A stretch of 35,945 nt of DNA from positions 1 through 35,945 of the forward strand of contig CAYJJS010000017.1 of NCBI GenBank assembly GCA_964370645.1, written 5' to 3'. This DNA is from CAMQRS01 sp964370645. Lineage in GTDB: Bacteria; Bacillota_I; Bacilli_A; Erysipelotrichales; Erysipelotrichaceae. Below are positions 1-6,208 of this stretch, piece by piece. The notes beneath the pieces are model-generated. The model did no database searches, was not told where the DNA came from, and was given only the letters and a program-made list of their open reading frames with translations. The position numbers and the translations under genes are program-made. The first letter of the stretch is position 1. Each line of letters begins with the position of its first letter.

Positions 1-18
1 TTTTTTGATTGTGTATAA

Positions 19-49
19 ATAAAAAAATCGAACTAATTATAGTCCGATT
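19..49 (-). terminator. Intrinsic terminator of the tRNA cluster
   Basis: On the minus strand a 9-bp stem (arms 26-34 and 41-49, one G-U pair, 6-nt loop) is followed by seven U residues. It lies just past the 3' end of tRNA-Gly, the last gene of the cluster. Confidence 0.8.
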
Positions 50-60
50 AAATTACTTAA

Positions 61-134
61 TGGAGCGGGTGATCAGAATCGAACTGACGTAATCAGCTTG
101 GAAGGCTGAGGTTCTACCATTAAACTACACCCGC
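61..134 (-). tRNA. tRNA-Gly (anticodon TCC)
   Basis: Read on the minus strand, a 7-bp acceptor stem GCGGGTG/CACCCGC closes a complete cloverleaf. The anticodon loop is CTTCCAA, giving TCC. The discriminator is T and the 3' CCA is encoded in the DNA (61-63). It is the last gene of the six-tRNA cluster. Confidence 0.96.
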
Positions 135-135
135 G

Positions 136-211
136 TGGTGACCCGTGGGCGATTCGAACGCCCGACCCTCTGATTAAAAGTCAGATGCTCTACCAGCTGA
201 GCTAACAGGTC
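136..211 (-). tRNA. tRNA-Lys (anticodon TTT)
   Basis: Cloverleaf on the minus strand with acceptor GACCTGT/ACGGGTC, anticodon loop CTTTTAA (TTT), T-loop GTTCGAATC and an encoded CCA end. Confidence 0.96.
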
Positions 212-221
212 AAAATAAAAT

Positions 222-297
222 TGGCTGGGGTGGCTGGGTTCGAACCAGCGAAATGACGGAGTCAAAGTCCGTTGCCTTACCACTTGGCTACACCCCA
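222..297 (-). tRNA. tRNA-Gln (anticodon TTG)
   Basis: Cloverleaf on the minus strand with acceptor TGGGGTG/CACCCCA, anticodon loop CTTTGAC (TTG), discriminator G and an encoded CCA. The UGGGG start and this anticodon are typical of bacterial tRNA-Gln. Confidence 0.96.
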
Positions 298-318
298 ATA
301 AGGCCTAAAAATAAAAAA

Positions 319-402
319 TGGTGGGGGGAGGCAGATTCGAACTGCCGAACCGTAAGGAACTGAGTTACAGTCAGCCGCGTTTAGCCACTTCGCTATCCCC
401 CC
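319..402 (-). tRNA. tRNA-Tyr (anticodon GTA)
   Basis: Minus-strand tRNA with acceptor GGGGGGA/TCCCCCC, anticodon loop CTGTAAC (GTA) and an encoded CCA. Its 84-nt length reflects a long variable arm, as expected for class II bacterial tRNA-Tyr. Confidence 0.96.
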
Positions 403-409
403 AAATGCA

Positions 410-485
<76 letters not shown>

Positions 486-491
486 ATATAA

Positions 492-567
492 TGGTGGAGG
501 ATGACGGGCTCGAACCGCCGACCCTCTGCTTGTAAGGCAGATGCTCTCCCAACTGAGCTAATCCTCC
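492..567 (-). tRNA. tRNA-Val (anticodon TAC)
   Basis: Minus-strand cloverleaf with acceptor GGAGGAT/ATCCTCC, anticodon loop CTTACAA (TAC), discriminator A and an encoded CCA. It is the first gene of the cluster after the promoter near 611-640. Confidence 0.96.
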
Positions 568-610
568 ATATTTTTGTGTTGTTAGGAGTTCTTCCTATCA
601 ACGCCTACTT

Positions 611-640
611 ATAATAACACTATGGGAATAAAAGTGTCAA
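611..640 (-). promoter_or_regulatory. Promoter of the tRNA cluster
   Basis: On the minus strand a perfect -35 TTGACA (640-635) is followed after 18 nt by TATTAT (616-611), about 45 nt upstream of tRNA-Val. It faces the cluster and is the strongest -35 element seen in the window. Confidence 0.8.
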
Positions 641-688
641 CAGTTTTTTATGTTTTTTTATAAAAAAATATTCTTATTGAATTTACTA

Positions 689-697
689 TGGTATACT
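689..697 (+). promoter_or_regulatory. Extended -10 promoter for the alr unit
   Basis: TGGTATACT is an extended -10 element (TG-N-TATACT) about 24 nt ahead of the first start codon. No good -35 is visible, which is common for extended -10 promoters. Confidence 0.55.
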
Positions 698-720
698 AGT
701 CATAATGAAAGGAAGATTTT

Positions 721-1158
721 ATGCGAGTTTATAATACAAACAATTTAAATAACAAATCAAGATTTCAAAATGCAATACTATTTGGGGCAGGATCGGCAAT
801 CCTATGTGCACTTGTTTATGCCTTTATACGTGCGATAATAAATTTTCATTCTCCAATATTTTATTTATTATTTGCATATATGATAACACAGGTTGTTAAG
901 AAGTATGGAAAAGGAGTGCATGTTAAGTTTTCATATTTAGCGGTAGGACTTTTTTTACTTTCCATCTTTTTAACAAACATACTATACGCTCTATTACATA
1001 CTTTGTTTTATTATGCTGGAGATGTTCTTTTGCCAATGAGTGTAGCACTTGAATTCGCAATGCATTCCCTTTTTGATGCAAGTATGACTGGTATTATACA
1101 ATGGTTGATTATTATTTTTGGTGTACAGTACACGTATACAAATGCTAGAGTCATTTAG
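721..1158 (+). CDS. Unknown four-to-five-helix membrane protein upstream of alr
   Basis: I do not recognise this 145-residue protein. It has hydrophobic segments at about residues 18-40, 44-60, 70-100 (long enough for one or two helices) and 120-138, a short charged N-terminus rich in Asn, and no signal-peptidase site or catalytic motif. It starts with ATG after GAAAGGAAG at good spacing and ends 7 nt before alr, so the two are very likely co-transcribed from the extended -10 promoter just upstream. The scattered charged residues between helices give no clue to a substrate. Its linkage to alr could hint at an envelope role, but that is inference only. Confidence 0.8.
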   Translation: MRVYNTNNLNNKSRFQNAILFGAGSAILCALVYAFIRAIINFHSPIFYLLFAYMITQVVKKYGKGVHVKFSYLAVGLFLLSIFLTNILYALLHTLFYYAGDVLLPMSVALEFAMHSLFDASMTGIIQWLIIIFGVQYTYTNARVI

Positions 1159-1165
1159 GTGAATT

Positions 1166-2275
1166 ATGATTTATAGAGATACATGGGCTCAGATAAATTT
1201 AGATCATTTAGCGTATAATTATGAAGCAATTAAAAAGTACTCACAGAAAGAAGTTTTTTGTGTGTTAAAAGCAAATGCTTATGGACATGGTGATTATGTT
1301 GTAGCTAGACAGCTACAACAGCTAGGGTGTAAGCATGTAGCTGTATCGAGTTTGGATGAAGCATTATCATTACGCAATCACGGATATAGTGAAGATATTC
1401 TTGTTTTAGGATATGTGAAGAAAGAAAATGTTGAGAAAGCTATTGTGAATGATATAAGTGTTGCTTTGACTTCATTAGAGTGGTTAGAAAATTTAAAGGA
1501 TATTGTTAATCTATCAAAAATGAAAGTACACATTAAAGTAGATACAGGTATGAATCGTTTGGGGCTGAAGCGCTTTGATGAATTACAAAAGTGCATGCAA
1601 TTACTAAAGGAGTATTCAATTTGTATTGAGGGTATATTCACACATTATCATAGTGCATCAAACACAGATAAAAGTGCTTGTATTCGTCAAAGAACCTACT
1701 TTCAAAAGGTAGTGGAGTTTTTAGATTATGATTTTAAATGGATACATAGCGCAAATTCAGATGCGAGTGTAAGTTTTGAAGACGATGGATGCAATGCAAT
1801 TCGAATCGGATTATTATTGTATGGAGTAAAAAGTATAGAGAGTGATATTATTGTGAAACCAGTTTTATCCTTATATACGCGCATTTCTTCTGTGAAAGAA
1901 GTAAAAGCACAAGAGGTTGTAGGATATAATGCAACGTATACAAGTCGAAAAGATGAATGGATTGCAACAATACCGATTGGTTATGGAGATGGATTTATAA
2001 CAAAAAATCAGGGAAGATTTGTTAGTGTGGATCATCGCGCTTGTGAAATTGTTGGAAGAGTATGTATGGATATCACAATGATACGATTAGCCCATCGTGT
2101 ACCATTAGATACAAAAGTTGAAATTATTGGTGAGGACATCCGTATTGAAGAAATGGCAGCACAATTGGGTATGATACCTTATGAGGTTTTGTGTTTATTG
2201 GGTGATAGAATACCTCGTATTTTTATGAAAGAGGGTATTGAGGTTGCTTGTATTAATTTAAGAACAAATAATTAG
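1166..2275 (+). CDS. alr: Alanine racemase
   Basis: PLP-dependent enzyme interconverting L- and D-alanine, supplying D-Ala for peptidoglycan. The 369 residues match the family's usual length. The PLP lysine is K35 in VLKANAYGHG. The substrate/cofactor motif RIGLLLYG is at 213-220. The catalytic tyrosine that acts from the other subunit is Y254 in VGYNATY, followed by IPIGYGDG (269-276) in the C-terminal beta domain. The start ATG has only a weak AGGTGA, consistent with translational coupling to the membrane-protein gene that ends 7 nt upstream. It is followed after 8 nt by the AI-2E-type exporter gene. Nothing looks truncated. Confidence 0.96.
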   Translation: MIYRDTWAQINLDHLAYNYEAIKKYSQKEVFCVLKANAYGHGDYVVARQLQQLGCKHVAVSSLDEALSLRNHGYSEDILVLGYVKKENVEKAIVNDISVALTSLEWLENLKDIVNLSKMKVHIKVDTGMNRLGLKRFDELQKCMQLLKEYSICIEGIFTHYHSASNTDKSACIRQRTYFQKVVEFLDYDFKWIHSANSDASVSFEDDGCNAIRIGLLLYGVKSIESDIIVKPVLSLYTRISSVKEVKAQEVVGYNATYTSRKDEWIATIPIGYGDGFITKNQGRFVSVDHRACEIVGRVCMDITMIRLAHRVPLDTKVEIIGEDIRIEEMAAQLGMIPYEVLCLLGDRIPRIFMKEGIEVACINLRTNN

Positions 2276-2283
2276 GAGGAAGT

Positions 2284-3459
2284 ATGAAGGATTTATTTCA
2301 CAAAAATAAAGGAAAATTATTGTTGATTACTTATGCATTTGTACTTTTGTTACTTGTTTTAAACATGCAAGTTATTTTTGATTCAATTATAAATGTAATT
2401 CATTTATTGTCTGCATTATGGTTGGCTATTGCGATTGCATTTGTATTAAATCTTCCAATGGCTAAAATTGAATGTTTATTGGATAAAGTTCTCAAAGAAC
2501 ATAGCAAAGTTGCACGATATAAAAGAACGATGTCAATCTTATTGACGATTATCATTTCTATTATATTATTGTATTTATTTTTGATAGTAGTGATACCAAA
2601 TATTGCTGATAGCATTGGCCGTTTAACACAAGTATTGCCTGGAATGGTGGATGATTTAGTGAAAATGATTGATGATTTACTACTTCGCTTTGGGGTTGAA
2701 TATGATATTTCAAATATCTCTGAAATTCAGAATTATCTTGATTTGTCTACAGAGAGCTTAATTGAACAAGTAACACCATTTATTAATACTTTTGCGAACG
2801 GTGTATTGAGCAACGCAGTTGCATTTACGAATTCATTTTTCCATTTCTTTTTGGCTTTTTGTTTAAGTTTATATTTATTGGCAGGGAAAGAAAAATATTT
2901 AATGCAAATGAAAAAAATAACTGCTGCGGCATTTCCTAGAAAAATAGCTTATTTTTTCTTTGAGATGGGAAGTGATGCAAATCGAGTGTTTGGTCAATTT
3001 ATTGGAGGTCAATTAGTGGCTTGTGCCTTCTACGGTGTTTTCTTCTACTTCGTTTGTCTAATTATGGGATATCCATTTCCTGAACTAATGGCTGTTATTA
3101 TTGGTGTATTTTCTATTGTACCAGTATTTGGTTCTATTTTTGCGATGATGGTGGATTTCTTATTGATTCTAACATTTGATGTGCAGGCAGCATTCTTGTT
3201 CATCATTATTTATCAAGTGCTTTCAAATTTAATCAGTAATTTAGTATATCCAAAAATAGTTGGGAATACCATTGGTTTGCCAGGTGTGTGGGTTATGTTC
3301 TCAATCTTCGTACTTGGAGATGTATATGGTGTAGTGGGAATGGTAATGGCTGTACCTGTAACAGCATTAGTATATTCATTAATTGTTAGATTGGTTCGAA
3401 GTATTTTGGATAAAAAAAATGTTACAGTTGTTGGTAGCAAAATTGTTGAGGAGGAGTAA
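2284..3459 (+). CDS. AI-2E/PerM family membrane transporter
   Basis: A 391-residue integral membrane protein of the AI-2E exporter (PF01594, YdiK/YtvI/PerM) family. It has an N-terminal helix pair (about 12-50), a third hydrophobic block (about 80-105), a long amphipathic extracytoplasmic stretch (about 110-170), and a C-terminal helical bundle with the conserved run GGQLVACAFYG then PELMAVIIGVFSIVPVFGS. Family members have been linked to export of signalling molecules or to Na+/H+ exchange, so the substrate cannot be assigned here. AGGAGG lies immediately before the ATG. The next gene starts 1 nt after its stop codon. Confidence 0.9.
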   Translation: MKDLFHKNKGKLLLITYAFVLLLLVLNMQVIFDSIINVIHLLSALWLAIAIAFVLNLPMAKIECLLDKVLKEHSKVARYKRTMSILLTIIISIILLYLFLIVVIPNIADSIGRLTQVLPGMVDDLVKMIDDLLLRFGVEYDISNISEIQNYLDLSTESLIEQVTPFINTFANGVLSNAVAFTNSFFHFFLAFCLSLYLLAGKEKYLMQMKKITAAAFPRKIAYFFFEMGSDANRVFGQFIGGQLVACAFYGVFFYFVCLIMGYPFPELMAVIIGVFSIVPVFGSIFAMMVDFLLILTFDVQAAFLFIIIYQVLSNLISNLVYPKIVGNTIGLPGVWVMFSIFVLGDVYGVVGMVMAVPVTALVYSLIVRLVRSILDKKNVTVVGSKIVEEE

Positions 3460-3460
3460 T

Positions 3461-4027
3461 ATGTATAAAAAAATAATATGTATTATGTGCTTGCTTTTGC
3501 TTAGTGCATGCACTAAGCAAGAAGAAAGTAAAGAAAAGGTAGAAGTGTGTTCGATTGATTGTGAAGAAGCGAATATGGATGGTTATGAAGGATTTGAAAA
3601 TAAAGATGGTATATTTTTATCACTAACAATGGACCAGGCTGTAGAAATGATTGAAGCAAAGGATACTTTTGTTTTGTATATTGGATTTGAAGATTGTCCT
3701 TGGTGTATTGAGGCTTTACCAATTTTGAATGATGTTGCAAAACAAGATGATAAACAAGTGTATTATGTAGATACTCGTGCAGATGGGGAAGATATTCGTA
3801 ATGAAGAAAATGATGCTTATGTGTTTCTGCAATCTTATTTTGAGCCCTATTTAGCAGAAGATAAAATCATTTATGTACCAGCCGTGATTGCGATAGAAAA
3901 TGGAGAAGTACAGGCTTATCATGAGGGAACTGTAGATGGTCATGATGCACATGAAAGACAGCTTACTGAAGATGAAAAAGATATGTTGAAATCATCGTAT
4001 GAAAAGTTAATGCAAAGTATGCAATAA
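3461..4027 (+). CDS. Thioredoxin-fold lipoprotein (CPWC)
   Basis: A 188-residue exported lipoprotein. Residues 1-16 form a lipoprotein signal peptide with lipobox LSAC, the acylated residue being C17. A thioredoxin-like domain follows, with the redox motif CPWC at 79-82 in the context FEDCPWCIEALPIL. That spacing resembles bacterial thioredoxin-like proteins such as the bacteriocin-transport accessory family. The start is taken at 3461 because GAGGAGG sits directly upstream; an in-frame start 78 nt earlier would overlap the previous gene and destroy the signal peptide. A role in thiol-disulfide exchange outside the membrane is inferred; the partner is unknown. It is the last gene of the alr unit and is followed by a terminator. 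Confidence 0.88.
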   Translation: MYKKIICIMCLLLLSACTKQEESKEKVEVCSIDCEEANMDGYEGFENKDGIFLSLTMDQAVEMIEAKDTFVLYIGFEDCPWCIEALPILNDVAKQDDKQVYYVDTRADGEDIRNEENDAYVFLQSYFEPYLAEDKIIYVPAVIAIENGEVQAYHEGTVDGHDAHERQLTEDEKDMLKSSYEKLMQSMQ

Positions 4028-4055
4028 AATCTAGTGAATGTTACTAGATTTTTTT
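4027..4055 (+). terminator. Terminator after the thioredoxin-like lipoprotein
   Basis: A stem AATCTAGT/ACTAGATT with a 7-nt loop is followed by a run of seven T, immediately after the stop codon. Confidence 0.85.
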
Positions 4056-4074
4056 ATATGAAAATATTATGGCG

Positions 4075-4103
4075 TTGCATAAATAGTCTGTTTACAGTAC
4101 AAT
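4075..4103 (+). promoter_or_regulatory. Promoter of nagA
   Basis: TTGCAT (4075-4080) and TACAAT (4098-4103) are separated by 17 nt, 27 nt ahead of the nagA start. The -10 box lies inside a 10-bp perfect palindrome TACAATTGTA (4098-4107), which could be a repressor site, though so short an AT palindrome can arise by chance. Confidence 0.75.
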
Positions 4104-4130
4104 TGTAGTAACACTTAGGAGGACTTATAC

Positions 4131-5270
4131 GTGATAATACAAAGTGAAAGAGTATGGTTGAGCGGTTTATTTATGCCTGCTCAAATTGAGATGGAAGAAG
4201 GAAAAATTACTGCTGTTTATAAATATAATGAAAAAACTGTAGATGTAGATTATGGGGCGCAAAGAATCGTGCCTGGTTTCATTGATATGCATACGCATGG
4301 AGCGTACAAATTTGATACCAATGATGCTAAGCCAGAGGGGTTACGTAATTGGATGAAAAATATTGGATCAGAAGGTGTGACTGCTGTGTGTCCAACAACC
4401 ATTACGCAAAGTAAAGAGGTACTTACAAAAGCATTGGAAAATGTTGTACAAGTTGTTGAAGAAGGATATGAGGGTGCAGAAATTGTGGGGATTCATTTTG
4501 AAGGTCCATATTTAGACATGGTATACAAAGGTGCACAACCTCAACAACATATCAAGAAACCAAATGTTGAAGAGTTCAAAGAATATCAGGCGGCAGCAAA
4601 AGGGATGATTAAAGTACTCACAATGGCTTGTGAACATGATGAAGATTTTGCACTAACAAAATACTGTGCTCAGAATGGTGTTTTGGTAAGTATGGGGCAT
4701 TCTGGTGCCACATTTGAACAAGCTTGTTTAGCTGTAGCACATGGAGCACAAAGTATGACGCATATCTTTAATGGAATGACTGGGTTCCATCATCGTGATC
4801 CAGGACTAGCAGGTGCAGCAATGCGCTTTAGAGATGTATTTGGAGAAGTAATTTGTGATGGGAATCATGTAACTTGGGAAGCCATGAATAATTTGTTTAT
4901 GGCGAAAGGAAGAGATTATACCATTATGGTTAGTGACGCACTGATGGCGAAAGGTTGTCCAATTGGTTCAAAACATATTTTCGGAGGAAACGAAATAGAA
5001 ATTTATCCAGATGGAAGTGCACATTTATGTGAGGCAAAATCTTTGGCTGGTAGTACATTAAAAATGAATGAAGGGCTTAAAATATTAGTGGAAAAGGCAA
5101 ATATTCCATTTGATTATGCAATTAATGCGTGTACGTTAAATCCTGCAAGAGCATTAAAGATTGATGATCACAAAGGGAAGATTATGGCTGGATATGATGC
5201 AGATTTAGTTGTTTTGGATGATGCATATGAAGTTGTACAGACATATTCAAGAGGGAAAGCATTCCATTAA
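4131..5270 (+). CDS. nagA: N-acetylglucosamine-6-phosphate deacetylase
   Basis: Hydrolyses GlcNAc-6-P to glucosamine-6-P and acetate in amino-sugar catabolism and wall recycling. The 379 residues show the amidohydrolase barrel motifs: HTHG with H54 and H56, the metal ligand E124 in HFEGPYLD, H190 in MGHSGAT, H211 in THIFNGM, the HHRDPGLAGAA loop, and catalytic D269 in SDALMAKG. The start is GTG at 4131, placed by AGGAGG 8 nt upstream. The gene has its own promoter and a terminator behind it, so it is probably monocistronic. No nagB is in the window. Activity on GalNAc-6-P cannot be excluded from sequence. Confidence 0.96.
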   Translation: MIIQSERVWLSGLFMPAQIEMEEGKITAVYKYNEKTVDVDYGAQRIVPGFIDMHTHGAYKFDTNDAKPEGLRNWMKNIGSEGVTAVCPTTITQSKEVLTKALENVVQVVEEGYEGAEIVGIHFEGPYLDMVYKGAQPQQHIKKPNVEEFKEYQAAAKGMIKVLTMACEHDEDFALTKYCAQNGVLVSMGHSGATFEQACLAVAHGAQSMTHIFNGMTGFHHRDPGLAGAAMRFRDVFGEVICDGNHVTWEAMNNLFMAKGRDYTIMVSDALMAKGCPIGSKHIFGGNEIEIYPDGSAHLCEAKSLAGSTLKMNEGLKILVEKANIPFDYAINACTLNPARALKIDDHKGKIMAGYDADLVVLDDAYEVVQTYSRGKAFH

Positions 5271-5278
5271 CAAAAAAG

Positions 5279-5309
5279 ACGTAACATATTGTAATGTATG
5301 TTACGTTTT
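5279..5309 (+). terminator. Terminator after nagA
   Basis: A perfect 10-bp inverted repeat ACGTAACATA/TATGTTACGT with an 8-nt loop is followed by TTTTC. It lies upstream of the chosen start of the epimerase gene and argues against the earlier in-frame ATG at 5294, which is inside the hairpin. Confidence 0.75.
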
Positions 5310-5329
5310 CAAATAGAGAGGAAAAACAA

Positions 5330-6184
5330 ATGAAAATTGAAAATAATAGGTATTGCATAACATTTACTACACAGGGGGGTGAAATGACTAGCTTTTATGA
5401 TAAACAACTTTGTATAGAATACTTATATGGAGGAGACTCGCCGTATTGGTCAGGTAAAAATCCAACATTGTTCCCATTGGTGGGAAATACCTACAACAAA
5501 ACATATACTATAGATGGAAAAGAATACGCAATGAAAAATCATGGGTTGATACGATATGCGCAATTGACTTGTGTAAAACATGAAAATACATCCATTACAT
5601 TTCAATTGCAAGCAAATGCAGAAACCTTATTAGCGTATCCCTTTTTGTTTACTTATGAAATTACATATACATTAAATGAACAAACAGTGAAGGTAGAGTA
5701 TGAAATTACGAATAATGATGAAAAACGCATGCCGTTCACTTTTGGGCTACACCCTGCATTTAAGGTCCCATTAGTGGAAGGGGAACAAAAAGAAGCATAC
5801 ACCCTTTCCTTTGAACAAGAAGAGTGTATGCAACAATTGATTTTTAATGATGGGAAAGTTCGTTATGAAGACATTTGTTTACATAGTATGAATACGGATT
5901 TTACTTTGTTTGAAAAATATCTTACATTAATTTATAGAGGATATAAAAGCTCTTATGTAACATTAAAGGGAACAAATGGTCATGGTGTGAAAATGCAAAT
6001 TAGTGGATATCCACTGCTTGCACTATGGACACCACATGCTGATGCACCTTTTGTTTGTATTGAACCATGGTTTTCCCATGCGGATTTTGAAGAGGTACGA
6101 GTACCTTTTGAAAAGCGTGAAGGAATGATGCAATTAGAAAGTAAAGAAGTCTTTAAAAGTGAATATACAATAGAAGTGTTTTAA
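5330..6184 (+). CDS. Aldose 1-epimerase family protein (LacX-like)
   Basis: A 284-residue cytoplasmic protein of the galactose-mutarotase-like fold. It shows family-typical stretches: the GGxMTSF start, SGKNPTLFPLVGN, NHGLIRYAQL, a central FTFGLHPAFKVP segment whose His belongs to the usual catalytic pair, and a late CIEPWFSHAD. The run fits the LacX/YihR-like branch rather than classical GalM. The start ATG at 5330 follows GAGAGGAA. These enzymes equilibrate anomers of free or phosphorylated sugars; the exact sugar is unknown. It sits directly behind nagA but beyond a terminator, so co-regulation is uncertain. A bidirectional terminator separates it from the convergent adhesin gene. Confidence 0.88.
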   Translation: MKIENNRYCITFTTQGGEMTSFYDKQLCIEYLYGGDSPYWSGKNPTLFPLVGNTYNKTYTIDGKEYAMKNHGLIRYAQLTCVKHENTSITFQLQANAETLLAYPFLFTYEITYTLNEQTVKVEYEITNNDEKRMPFTFGLHPAFKVPLVEGEQKEAYTLSFEQEECMQQLIFNDGKVRYEDICLHSMNTDFTLFEKYLTLIYRGYKSSYVTLKGTNGHGVKMQISGYPLLALWTPHADAPFVCIEPWFSHADFEEVRVPFEKREGMMQLESKEVFKSEYTIEVF

Positions 6185-6208
6185 AAGCAGAGAAATCTCT
6201 GCTTTTTT
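6183..6208. terminator. Bidirectional terminator between convergent genes
   Basis: AAAAGCAGAG/CTCTGCTTTT, a perfect 10-bp stem with loop AAAT, has T-runs on both strands. It overlaps the end of the epimerase gene and abuts the stop codon of the minus-strand adhesin. Confidence 0.85.

Noticed and set aside
4098..4107. TACAATTGTA palindrome on the nagA -10 as a NagR-type operator
   Set aside because: It does not match the known GntR/NagR sites and is only 10 bp, so it is mentioned with the promoter but not called an operator.
5294..5329. Earlier start for the aldose-1-epimerase-like gene
   Set aside because: The ATG lies in the nagA terminator hairpin. The ATG at 5330 has a good ribosome-binding site and begins at the normal family position.
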